From Streptomyces asoensis (lineage in GTDB: Bacteria; Actinomycetota; Actinomycetes; Streptomycetales; Streptomycetaceae), in NCBI RefSeq assembly GCF_016860545.1, contig NZ_BNEB01000005.1:3086930-3150929 (forward strand): a stretch of 64,000 nucleotides of DNA. The letters run 5' to 3'. The notes below the pieces were generated by a model. That model did not search any database, was not told the DNA's origin, and saw nothing but the letters and a program-made list of their open reading frames with translations. Shown here one piece after another: positions 8,405 through 16,306 of the stretch; the first letter of the stretch is position 1, and every line of letters starts with the position of its first letter. Position numbers and translations under genes: made by a program.

Positions 8405-10102
8405 ATGTCCCCAATCAAACGAAAGACACGACCCTGGACGGGAGCGGCGGGCGTCATGGCCGCCGCCCTCGCCCTGTCCGTGACGGGCGCGGCTCAGGCG
8501 TCCGCCGCGGACCTGAACAACGCCAAGAACGGCGGCTTCGAGTCCGGTCTGACCGGCTGGAGCTGTTCGGCCGGCAGCGGTTCGACCGTCTCCTCGCCGG
8601 TGCACGGCGGAGCTTCCGCACTGAAGGCGACGCCGGCCGGCCAGGACAACGCGCGGTGCGCCCAGACCGTGGCCGTGAAGCCCAACTCGACCTACTCGCT
8701 GAGCGCGTGGGTCCAGGGCGGCTACACCTACCTCGGCGTGACCGGCACCGGGACCACGGACGTCTCGACCTGGACCCCCGACTCGGCCGCGTGGAAGCAG
8801 CTGTCGACGACCTTCACCACCGGCGCGTCCACCACCTCGGTGACCGTGTACACGCACGGCTGGTACGGCCAGGCGGCGTACTACGCGGACGACGTGTCGG
8901 TGTACGGCCCCGACGGCGGCGGAGGCGGCGACCCGGCCCCGACGGTGCCGGGCACGCCGGCCGGCCTCACCGTCTCCGGCACGACCTCGTCGTCCGTCTC
9001 CCTGTCCTGGAACGCCGTGTCCGGGGCGACGGGCTACTCCGTCTACCGCGCCGGCACCAAGGTCACGGCGGTGACGGGGACTACGGCGACGGTGACCGGC
9101 CTGGCCGCCTCCACGTCGTACAGCTTCCAGGTCAGCGCGACCAACGCGGCGGGCGAGTCGGCGAAGTCGGCGGCGGTCACCGCGACCACGTCCACCGGCA
9201 ACACCGGGGGCGGCGCCCTGCCCCGGCACGCCGTGACCGGCTACTGGCAGAACTTCAACAACGGCGCGACCGTCCAGCGGATCTCCGGCGTCTCCTCCCA
9301 GTACGACATCATCGCCGTGGCCTTCGCGGACGCGACGACCACGCCGGGCGCCGTGACCTTCAACCTGGACTCGGCCGGTCTGGGCGGCTACACGGTCGAC
9401 CAGTTCAAGGCGGACATCAAGGCGAAGCAGGCGGCCGGCAAGAAGGTCATCGTCTCGGTGGGCGGCCAGAACGGCACCGTGTCGGTGAACGACCCGACCT
9501 CGGCCGCGAACTTCGCGAACTCGGTGTACTCGCTGATGCAGACGTACGGCTTCGACGGCGTCGACATCGACCTGGAGAACGGCATCGACGCGACCTACAT
9601 GTCGCAGGCGCTGCGCTCGCTGTCGTCGAAGGCCGGCTCCGGGCTGATCCTGACGATGGCCCCGCAGACGATCGACATGCAGTCGACGTCCGCCGGGTAC
9701 TTCCGGACGGCGCTGAACGTGAAGGACATCCTCACGGTCGTCAACATGCAGTACTACAACAGCGGTTCCATGCTGGGCTGTGACGGCAAGGTCTACTCGC
9801 AGGGCTCGGTGGACTTCCTGACGGCGCTCGCCTGCATCCAGCTGGAGGGCGGCCTGTCCCCCTCCCAGGTGGGTCTCGGTCTGCCGGCCTCCACGAGCGG
9901 CGCGGGCAGCGGCTACGTGTCGCCGACGGTGGTCAACAACGCCCTCGACTGCCTGGCCAAGGGCACGAACTGCGGCTCCTTCAAACCCTCGCGGACCTAT
10001 CCCGACCTGCGCGGCGCGATGACCTGGTCGACGAACTGGGACGCGAGCGCGGGCAACGCGTGGTCGGCGGCGGTCGGCCCCCACGTGCACGCCCTGCCGT
10101 AG
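8405..10102 (+). CDS. chiD: Secreted GH18 chitinase with CBM and FnIII domains
   Basis: 565 aa exo-enzyme that hydrolyses chitin. Signal peptide: basic KRKTRPW, hydrophobic core 13-28, cleavage near ASA-A (32-35). Residues 37-168 form a CBM4/9-like carbohydrate-binding jelly roll (NGGFESGLTGW ... YYADDVSVYG). A Gly-rich linker leads to one fibronectin type III domain (about 180-262), then a GH18 barrel (about 275-565) with the catalytic signature FDGVDIDLE (383-391), Glu391 being the acid/base. The ATG lacks a clear ribosome site and is very close to the promoter; an internal ATG at 8456 would spoil the signal peptide, so 8405 is preferred. The symbol is from recall of the domain layout in S. 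coelicolor ChiD and is tentative. Confidence 0.93.
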   Translation: MSPIKRKTRPWTGAAGVMAAALALSVTGAAQASAADLNNAKNGGFESGLTGWSCSAGSGSTVSSPVHGGASALKATPAGQDNARCAQTVAVKPNSTYSLSAWVQGGYTYLGVTGTGTTDVSTWTPDSAAWKQLSTTFTTGASTTSVTVYTHGWYGQAAYYADDVSVYGPDGGGGGDPAPTVPGTPAGLTVSGTTSSSVSLSWNAVSGATGYSVYRAGTKVTAVTGTTATVTGLAASTSYSFQVSATNAAGESAKSAAVTATTSTGNTGGGALPRHAVTGYWQNFNNGATVQRISGVSSQYDIIAVAFADATTTPGAVTFNLDSAGLGGYTVDQFKADIKAKQAAGKKVIVSVGGQNGTVSVNDPTSAANFANSVYSLMQTYGFDGVDIDLENGIDATYMSQALRSLSSKAGSGLILTMAPQTIDMQSTSAGYFRTALNVKDILTVVNMQYYNSGSMLGCDGKVYSQGSVDFLTALACIQLEGGLSPSQVGLGLPASTSGAGSGYVSPTVVNNALDCLAKGTNCGSFKPSRTYPDLRGAMTWSTNWDASAGNAWSAAVGPHVHALP

Positions 10103-10151
10103 CCCGCGGACCGCGGGAGCCCGCACGGCGGGTGACGGCGGCACGGGACCG

Positions 10152-10186
10152 GGGCGCCGCCCACGGCACGACCGTGGGCGGCGCCC
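10152..10186. terminator. Hairpin terminator after chitinase
   Basis: Perfect 15-bp inverted repeat (10152-10166 with 10172-10186) around the loop CACGA. It lies between the end of the chitinase and the convergent small gene, so it can serve both strands. There is no U-tract, as is common in Streptomyces. Confidence 0.75.
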
Positions 10187-10218
10187 TCACGCACGTCGGC
10201 CCGTCCGACCGGCGTCCG

Positions 10219-10605
10219 CTACCCCGCCGGCCGGTAGTGGCCCAGCACCCAGGCCAGCTGGGCGAACCAGGCCTGGAGCCGCTCCTTCGGCCTGGCCCTG
10301 ACCACGCACTCGTAGACCCTGCCGTCCGGATGCACGACGGCGACCATGAGCGCCCTGCCGTCGGGGCTCGCCTTGTAGTGGACGCTGCGGATCTCGGACC
10401 AGGGGAAGTCGACCGTGATGTCGTACATCTCGAAGGCCACGCCGGACGCGTCGACCACCACGGCGTTGCGCCGGTCGACGGCGAGGAACTCCGGGCCCGG
10501 ACCGGAAGGCGGCACGGCCGGCTGCGGGGCGTACTGCGGCGGGGCGTACTGCGGCGGGGGCGGACCGAAGCCCTGCGGAGGGTACGGCGGCGGCTGGTCT
10601 GTCAC
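10219..10605 (-). CDS. Small PH-like domain protein with Pro/Gln-rich N-terminus
   Basis: 128 aa from the GTG at 10605 (GGAGG about 12 nt upstream); the frame is open further but the extra 34 residues look non-coding. Residues 1-45 are Pro/Gln/Tyr-rich with repeats of APPQYAP; residues 48-125 form a compact beta-rich domain (VVVDASGVAFEMYDITVDFPWSEIRSVHY ... VRARPKERLQAWFAQL) ending in a long helix. The layout resembles bacterial pleckstrin-homology-like domains. It is clearly paralogous to the C-terminal domain of the gene at 15639-16277. Function unknown; divergent from the sigma factor gene. Confidence 0.75.
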   Translation of the reverse strand: MTDQPPPYPPQGFGPPPPQYAPPQYAPQPAVPPSGPGPEFLAVDRRNAVVVDASGVAFEMYDITVDFPWSEIRSVHYKASPDGRALMVAVVHPDGRVYECVVRARPKERLQAWFAQLAWVLGHYRPAG

Positions 10606-10728
10606 AGCGCAGAACGTACCTCCGCGACGCCCGGGCGCCCACCTCAGGTCTCCCCTGAAACATTTCCCGCGCCCCACCGCATTAGTGAGGTGAGGACAGC
10701 ACGGCAACCGAATCCAGGGGGATCATCG

Positions 10729-11241
10729 ATGAGACAGGCCGCCCGTGCGGACGAGTACGCCGAGTTCGCGGCGGCGCGCGCCGGGCATCTGTACCGGTCG
10801 GCGTGTCTGCTCACCGCCGGGGACACGCACCTGGCCGAGGACCTGGTGCAGGAGGCCCTCGGCAGGCTGTACGTCCGCTGGGGCCGGGTCTCCCGGGTCG
10901 ACAACCCCGCCGGGTACGCGCAGACCGTCCTCACCCGCACCTTCCTCGCGCACCAGCGGCGGCGCAGCAGCCGTGAACGGGCCGTGGAGAGGCTGCCGGA
11001 CGTGGCGGACGGCGCCGGGTCCGACACCCCGCTGCGGCTGACGCTGATGCAGGCCCTCGGGCGGCTGCCCGCGAAGGACCGGGCGGTCGTGGTCCTGCGG
11101 TACTGGGAGGACCGCTCGATCGAGGAGACCGCCCGGGCGCTCGACACCAGCTCGGCCGCCGTGCGCACGCGCTGCTCACGGGCGCTCGCCCGGCTGCGGG
11201 AGCTGCTGGGCGAGGACATCGGCACGTACGCCCGCCCCTGA
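10729..11241 (+). CDS. SigE-family ECF RNA polymerase sigma factor
   Basis: 170 aa. Region 2 (about 10-75) contains HLAEDLVQEALGRLYVRW and NPAGYAQTVLTRTFLAHQRRR; region 4 (about 103-160) contains LGRLPAKDRAVVVLRYWEDRSIEETARALDTSSAAVRTRCSRALARLRELL, a complete helix-turn-helix. The length is typical of the SigE-like (SigE70) group of actinomycetes, which direct transcription of small stress or development regulons. The ATG at 10729 has AGGGGG about 7 nt upstream. The next gene, 86 nt downstream, is a single-TM protein that may be its regulator or target. A GAAAC motif at 10657-10661 could be an ECF -35 element, but the matching -10 is not convincing. Confidence 0.88.
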   Translation: MRQAARADEYAEFAAARAGHLYRSACLLTAGDTHLAEDLVQEALGRLYVRWGRVSRVDNPAGYAQTVLTRTFLAHQRRRSSRERAVERLPDVADGAGSDTPLRLTLMQALGRLPAKDRAVVVLRYWEDRSIEETARALDTSSAAVRTRCSRALARLRELLGEDIGTYARP

Positions 11242-11327
11242 AACCCCGCCCCCCGGGGCCGGCCCGGGGACACCGCCCCGCACCTCACTTCGACCTCACT
11301 CCAAGCTCGTGGAAACGGTGGTTCACC

Positions 11328-12584
11328 ATGCCCGCAGACCCGCACGGCGATCCCTTCGAGAGCCGTCTCTCCGCCGCCCTGCACCAGGCGGGCGACGGCT
11401 TCGACTCCCCCCGCACCGGCCTGGCCACGGCCGGGGCCGTGCGCGGCCGGCGGATGCAGCTCCATCGCCGCGCCACGCTCGCGGGGGGCGCGGCGGGCAT
11501 CGCCCTCGTCGGGGTGGGCGGGGCCCTGCTCGTCCCGTGGGACGACACCGCCGGCACGCCGACGCCGTCCTCCGTCGCCGCGACCGCCACCGCCACCGGG
11601 CCCGGGGCGTCCTACTCCGCCGACGACATGGTGCGCACCCTGCGCAAGCTGCTCCCCGAGGGGAAGTTCAGCCGCAGCGACGCCCGTGGCACGGACGGGA
11701 AGCAGCCGCCGCTCGCCGTGGGCGTGTTCGACGACGGCAAGGGCGTGGGGTCCATCTCGGTGGGTCTGGGCCGGATCCCGGGCAGGCCCGCCCCGTCCGG
11801 CGCGGTGATGCCCTGCCCGACGGGCGGGCAGACGGGGCTCGACAGCTGCCGTACCGAGCTGCTGCCCGACGGGTCCGCGGTCACCGTGTACCAGGGCTAC
11901 GAGTACCCCGACCGCCGTGCGGACACCAAGGCGTGGGGGGCGGACCTGGTCACCCCGGCCGGGCACCATGTGAGCGTCGTCGAGTGGAACGCCGCGGCCG
12001 AGAAGGGCAAGCCGGTCACCCGCCCCGAACCTCCCTTGAGCCCGGCCCGGTTGAAGGAGCTGGCCGCGGCCTCCGAGTGGCGGCGGATCATCGACGCCCT
12101 CCCCGAGGAGAAGGCGCCGGCGACCCCGTCCGCCTCGTCGGCCAGGCCTGCGGAGATGGCGGGCTGGCTCATCCTGCGCAAGCTCGCCCTGCTGCTGCCC
12201 AAGAAGCTGGAGCGCGTCTCGAACGGGAGCCAGGAGACCGGGTTCGGTTACTTCGTCGTCGACGACGGCAAGGGCGAGAGCCTGGTCCAGGTCAACGTGC
12301 AGCCGGACATGTCCGACGTCGCGGGAGAGCTGTTCGGCTCCGGGTCCGAGACCCTCGCCGACGGCACCCGGGTCGCGGTCCGGCAGGAGCCCGGCGAGAA
12401 GGGCGGGGCGGGGGTCGTGCAGTGGACGGTCGACACCCTGCGCAAGGACGGCATGCGGGTGGTCGTCTCGGCGTTCAACACCTCCGAGCAGCACCGGGCG
12501 GCCACCCGCGCCGAGCCCGCCCTCACCGTCGAGCAGCTGCGGGCGGTCGCGCTCAGCCCCCGCTGGGTGAGCGGCCAGGACTGA
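11328..12584 (+). CDS. Membrane-anchored protein downstream of ECF sigma factor
   Basis: 418 aa. The N-terminal 45 residues are cytoplasmic and charged (DPFESRLSAALHQAGDGF, RGRRMQLHRR), followed by one membrane segment (about 50-70) and a Thr/Ser/Ala-rich linker. A large extracytoplasmic part follows with two weakly similar halves: FDDGKGVGSISVGLGR in the first and VDDGKGESLVQVNVQPDMS in the second, each followed by a LADGTRV/LPDGSAV-type segment. The pattern sigma factor, then N-in single-TM protein, is typical of Streptomyces SigE-like loci. I see no zinc-binding anti-sigma HxxxCxxC motif, so calling it an anti-sigma factor would be a guess. Confidence 0.75.
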   Translation: MPADPHGDPFESRLSAALHQAGDGFDSPRTGLATAGAVRGRRMQLHRRATLAGGAAGIALVGVGGALLVPWDDTAGTPTPSSVAATATATGPGASYSADDMVRTLRKLLPEGKFSRSDARGTDGKQPPLAVGVFDDGKGVGSISVGLGRIPGRPAPSGAVMPCPTGGQTGLDSCRTELLPDGSAVTVYQGYEYPDRRADTKAWGADLVTPAGHHVSVVEWNAAAEKGKPVTRPEPPLSPARLKELAAASEWRRIIDALPEEKAPATPSASSARPAEMAGWLILRKLALLLPKKLERVSNGSQETGFGYFVVDDGKGESLVQVNVQPDMSDVAGELFGSGSETLADGTRVAVRQEPGEKGGAGVVQWTVDTLRKDGMRVVVSAFNTSEQHRAATRAEPALTVEQLRAVALSPRWVSGQD

Positions 12585-12590
12585 CCGGGT

Positions 12591-12631
12591 CACGCCCCTC
12601 TCCCGGGGCACCGGGCCGGGAGAGGGGCGTG
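12591..12631. terminator. Bidirectional hairpin terminator
   Basis: Perfect 16-bp stem (12591-12606 with 12616-12631), loop of nine bases. It lies exactly between the convergent ends of the membrane-protein gene (stop at 12584) and the Nramp-like gene (stop at 12651). Confidence 0.85.
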
Positions 12632-12650
12632 CGGGCCGGAGCCGGCCGGC

Positions 12651-13991
12651 TCAGAAGAAGTCCGCCCAGGGCTGGTCCACGACCTGCTTGACGCACAGCA
12701 CCAGGAACAGCAACCCCGCGAGGACCAGCATCGCGTTGCTCAGCGGCCCGTTGCGCCACGCGCGGGGCGTGCGGGAGGAGTTGAGCAGCCACAGCAGGGT
12801 GCCCGCGAGGAAGGGCAGGAAGGCCGCGCCGAGCACGCCGTACAGGATGACCAGCCGGAAGGGCTGGCCCTGGAAGAGCAGCACGATCGGCGGGAAGGTC
12901 AGCCACAGCAGGTACGCGCGGAAGGGCCAGGAGCGCTCGCGCTCACCCGAGGCGACCTGTGTCCCGGTGGCGTCGCCCCGGCCGCGGGAGCGGGCGACGA
13001 AGTCGGCGAACATCAGGCTGACGCCGTGCCAGACGCCGATCAGGGAGGTGAAGGAGGTGGCGAAGAAGCCGATCAGGAAGAAGGTGGCCGTCGCCGTGCC
13101 GTAGCGCGCCTCCAGGATGTCGCCGAGCTGCACCAGCCCCTTGTCCCCGCTCGCGAGGGCCACGTTCGCGGAGTGCAGCAGCTCGGCGCCGACGAAGAGC
13201 ATGGCGACGACGAAGACGCCCGTCGTGGCGTACGCGATCCGGTTGTCGAGCCGCATGACCTTCATCCAGCCCGTGTCGGTCCACCCCTTGGCGTTGACCC
13301 AGTAGCCGTACGCGGCGAGCGTGATGGTGCCGCCGACCCCGCCGATCAGGCCGAGGGTGTTGAGGACGGAGTCCTTCTCGTCCGGCAGCACCGGCAGCAG
13401 GCCCGCGAAGGCGTCGCCGAGGTGCGGCGTGACCCGGACGGCCAGGTAGACCGTCACCACGAACATGACGCCCACCAGGACGGTCATGACCTTCTCGAAC
13501 ACGGCGTACTTGTTGAACCAGACGAAGACCAGGCCGACCAGACCGCAGGCGACGGCCCAGGCCTTCAGGTCCATCACGCCCGGGAAGAGCGCCTGGAGCG
13601 GCAGCGCGCTCGACGACATCGCCGCCGCGCCGTAGACGAAGCCCCAGACGACGACGTAGACGACGAAGAACCACGTCGTCCAGCGCCCGAGGCTCGCCCA
13701 GCCGTCGAAGAGGGTGCGGCCGGTGGAGAGGTGCCAGCGGCCGGCCGCCTCGGCGAGGGAGATCTTGATCAGGCAGCCGACGACGGCCGCCCAGAGCAGG
13801 GTGTAGCCGAAGTTGCTGCCGGCGATGAGGGTGGCCACGAGGTCGCCGGCGCCGACGCCGGTCGCCGCGACCACGATGCCGGGACCGATGTGCTTCCAAC
13901 TGGACCTGCGGGGGGAGGTGTCGCCTTCGGTGCCGGATGGGGCCTCGGTGTGCGTGGAGTTTCCCTTGGGGGTTCCCGTGGTGTCCGCCAT
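12651..13991 (-). CDS. Nramp-family transporter lacking canonical metal-site motifs
   Basis: 446 aa polytopic protein with about 11 hydrophobic segments and the overall SLC11/Nramp plan: GPG near the start of TM1, a kinked TM1 ending in FGYTLLWA, and a TM6-like segment at 214-235. In canonical Mn/Fe Nramp proteins TM1 carries D-P-G-N and TM6 carries M-P-H; here the TM1 site reads VGAGD (46-50) and the TM6 site GGTITLAAYGYW, so both are absent. It may therefore carry another substrate (Mg-type NRMT-like members of SLC11 are known) or be a divergent transporter. Start chosen at the ATG at 13991 (MADTTG); no strong ribosome site is visible and the upstream in-frame stretch looks non-coding. Confidence 0.8.
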   Translation of the reverse strand: MADTTGTPKGNSTHTEAPSGTEGDTSPRRSSWKHIGPGIVVAATGVGAGDLVATLIAGSNFGYTLLWAAVVGCLIKISLAEAAGRWHLSTGRTLFDGWASLGRWTTWFFVVYVVVWGFVYGAAAMSSSALPLQALFPGVMDLKAWAVACGLVGLVFVWFNKYAVFEKVMTVLVGVMFVVTVYLAVRVTPHLGDAFAGLLPVLPDEKDSVLNTLGLIGGVGGTITLAAYGYWVNAKGWTDTGWMKVMRLDNRIAYATTGVFVVAMLFVGAELLHSANVALASGDKGLVQLGDILEARYGTATATFFLIGFFATSFTSLIGVWHGVSLMFADFVARSRGRGDATGTQVASGERERSWPFRAYLLWLTFPPIVLLFQGQPFRLVILYGVLGAAFLPFLAGTLLWLLNSSRTPRAWRNGPLSNAMLVLAGLLFLVLCVKQVVDQPWADFF

Positions 13992-14271
13992 GACGGTCAA
14001 GGAAGCGCAAAGCCGCCGGTGGGGCAAGGGGGCGTGCGCGATCTCCACCCGATGTGCCCACACTCCGGCCGGGGCGTGGATACCGGGTGACGGGCGCGCG
14101 CGTGGATACACTGCGCGGCCGGTCGCCCGCCGATTTCCGCACGTTTCCGGCCAACGCCCCTTTGTCGTCTCTTGACCTGCTCATGCCATGCCCCGACGAT
14201 GAGCGGCACCGCACCGCCGCACACAGCAAGCGCACAGACCCCCACAAACCGGCTCCCCACAAGGAGAGTTC

Positions 14272-15642
14272 ATGCGACTTCGCATCCGCGGCTCAGGCAC
14301 CGGCGCCACGAGCGCCCGCGGCGGCAGACGGACCGCCGCACTCGCCGCCCTGCTCACCCTCGCTCTCGCCGCCCCGGTCTCGGCCACCGTCACCGACGCG
14401 GCGGCGCGCGGCGCCGTCGAGGCGGCGCCGTCCGCCGACGACATCCACCAGTACGAGATCCACATTCCCCACAGCACACCCCAGGACCGCACCGCGATCG
14501 CCCGGTCCGGCGTGAGCGTCGACGAGGCCGACGCGGAGACCGTCGTGGTCTCCGGCCGCGCCGACCAGGTACGCAAGCTGCGCGCACAGGGCTACGAGGT
14601 GTCCCTGCTCGGCTCGGCGCCCGACCGGTCCGCCGGGAGCGGGGTGCGGCTCTTCGACTTCCCGACCGCCGACTCCAAGTACCACAACTACGCCGAGACG
14701 ACGGCGGAGATCGACCAGCGCATCGCCGCCTACCCGGGCATCATGAGCAAGCGGGTCATCGGCAAGTCGTACCAGGGCCGGGACATCGTGGCGGTCAAGA
14801 TCAGCGACAACGTCGGCACCGACGAGGCGGAGCCGGAGGTGCTGTTCACCCACCACCAGCACGCCCGCGAGCACCTCACCGTGGAAATGGCGCTCTACCT
14901 GATCCGCGAGCTGGGCGCCGGCTACGGCTCGGACTCGCGCGTCACCAACATGGTCAACGGCCGCGAGATCTGGATCGTCCCCGACCTCAACCCGGACGGC
15001 GGCGAGTACGACATCGCCTCCGGCTCCTACCGCTCGTGGCGCAAGAACCGGCAGCCCAACTCCGGTTCCTCGTACGTCGGCACGGACCTCAACCGGAACT
15101 GGAACTACAAGTTCGGCTGCTGCGGCGGCTCCTCCGGGTCGACCTCCTCCGAGACCTACCGGGGCGCGTCGGCCGAGTCCGCGCCCGAGGTGAAGGTCGT
15201 CGCCGACTTCGTGCGCAGCCGGATCGTGGGCGGCAAGCAGCAGATCACCGCCGGGATCGACTTCCACACGTACAGCCAGCTGGTGCTCTGGCCGTTCGGC
15301 TACACCACCGCGGACACGGCGACCGGGATGACCGCGGACGACAACGCCGCGTTCAAGGCCGTCGGGCAGAAGATGGCCGCGAGCAACGGGTACACCCCCG
15401 AGCAGTCGAGCGACCTCTACATCACCGACGGGTCGATCGACGACTACCTCTGGGGCACACAGAAGATCTTCTCGTACACCTTCGAGATGTACCCGTCGTC
15501 CGCTTCCGGAGGGGGGTTCTACCCGCCCGACGAGATCATCGAGCGGGAGACCTCCCGCAACCGGGACGCGGTGCTCCAGCTCCTCGAGAACGCGGACTGC
15601 ATGTACCGGTCCATCGGGAAGCAGAGCCAGTACTGCGCCTAA
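14272..15642 (+). CDS. Secreted zinc carboxypeptidase (M14, carboxypeptidase T-like)
   Basis: 456 aa. Signal peptide in residues 1-37 (RRTAALAALLTLALAAPVSA), a propeptide of about 85 residues (DDIHQYEIHIPHS ... LRAQGYEVSLLG), then the M14 catalytic domain from about 125. Zinc ligands: His197 and Glu200 in HQHAREHLT, and His332 in GIDFHTYSQL. Substrate-carboxylate Arg in DLNRNWNYKFG (about 275) and catalytic Glu405 in SYTFEMYPS. It trims C-terminal residues from extracellular peptides. The ATG has a perfect AAGGAG ribosome site 6 nt upstream. Its stop overlaps the convergent gene by 3 nt. Confidence 0.95.
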   Translation: MRLRIRGSGTGATSARGGRRTAALAALLTLALAAPVSATVTDAAARGAVEAAPSADDIHQYEIHIPHSTPQDRTAIARSGVSVDEADAETVVVSGRADQVRKLRAQGYEVSLLGSAPDRSAGSGVRLFDFPTADSKYHNYAETTAEIDQRIAAYPGIMSKRVIGKSYQGRDIVAVKISDNVGTDEAEPEVLFTHHQHAREHLTVEMALYLIRELGAGYGSDSRVTNMVNGREIWIVPDLNPDGGEYDIASGSYRSWRKNRQPNSGSSYVGTDLNRNWNYKFGCCGGSSGSTSSETYRGASAESAPEVKVVADFVRSRIVGGKQQITAGIDFHTYSQLVLWPFGYTTADTATGMTADDNAAFKAVGQKMAASNGYTPEQSSDLYITDGSIDDYLWGTQKIFSYTFEMYPSSASGGGFYPPDEIIERETSRNRDAVLQLLENADCMYRSIGKQSQYCA

Positions 15643-16277
15643 CCGCCGGTCCGGGCGTCGGCGTCCTCGGCGGCTCCGCCGCCCTCGGCGCCGGCGTCGT
15701 CCGACGTGTCCTCGGCGTCCGGCCCGCCTTCTTCGAAGTAGGCGTCGAGGACCGCGTCCAGCTGCTCCTCCCACTCCTGGAAGCGCGCCCTGGCCGTCGC
15801 CTCGATCTCGATCGGGTACCAACGGCGGTCAGGGGTGTGCACCGTGACGGTGAACCGCTTCCCGAAGCGCGGCGACTCGGTCTCGACCGCGCCGATCTCG
15901 TCCCAGCGGAACTCGCAGGACTCCTCGTCGAGGCGGAGGCGTACGCCCCGGGCGTCGGCGGTGATCCGCGCGCGACGGTCGGCGGCCTCGAAGACGGGCC
16001 CGTCCACGGGCTCGTCGGCCGCGTCCGGCGCGTCGGTCTCGTCGCCGGGCACGTCCGGCCGCCGCGACGCCGCCGACTCCCCCTTCTGCTCCTCGGGGAC
16101 GGCGGCGTCGTCGCCGTCGTCCTCGGCCGGCCCCGCGTCCTCCGGCTTCGCGGTCACGGGCGACGTGAGCCCGGGGATGAATGCCGGGTCGAACCCGGCG
16201 CCCTCCAGGGGCTGGCTGCTCGAACCTATGCGCTGCTCCACAGCGGGCAGTATGGTCGAAGATCCTGTGCCGGACAC
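15639..16277 (-). CDS. Acidic protein with PH-like domain
   Basis: 212 aa from a GTG at 16277 with AGGGG upstream. Residues 25-98 are disordered and very acidic (DDGDDAAVPEEQKGES, DETDAPDAADEP). Residues 98-182 are a folded beta-rich domain ending in an amphipathic helix (RARITADARGVRLRLDEESCEFRWDEIGAVE ... RARFQEWEEQLDAVLDAYF). The tail is Asp/Glu/Gly/Ala-rich. The folded domain aligns by eye with that of the gene at 10219-10605, notably the F-W-x-E-I core, suggesting two local paralogues. Function unknown; perhaps a PH-like membrane or protein adaptor. Confidence 0.75.
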   Translation of the reverse strand: MSGTGSSTILPAVEQRIGSSSQPLEGAGFDPAFIPGLTSPVTAKPEDAGPAEDDGDDAAVPEEQKGESAASRRPDVPGDETDAPDAADEPVDGPVFEAADRRARITADARGVRLRLDEESCEFRWDEIGAVETESPRFGKRFTVTVHTPDRRWYPIEIEATARARFQEWEEQLDAVLDAYFEEGGPDAEDTSDDAGAEGGGAAEDADARTGG

Positions 16278-16306
16278 AGTCAGCCCCTGACTTCGTTACC
16301 GGACAC

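Noticed and set aside
8216..10144. Minus-strand open frame antisense to the chitinase
   Set aside because: Arg/Gly/Val-rich nonsense composition opposite a chitinase with complete domains; no ribosome site.
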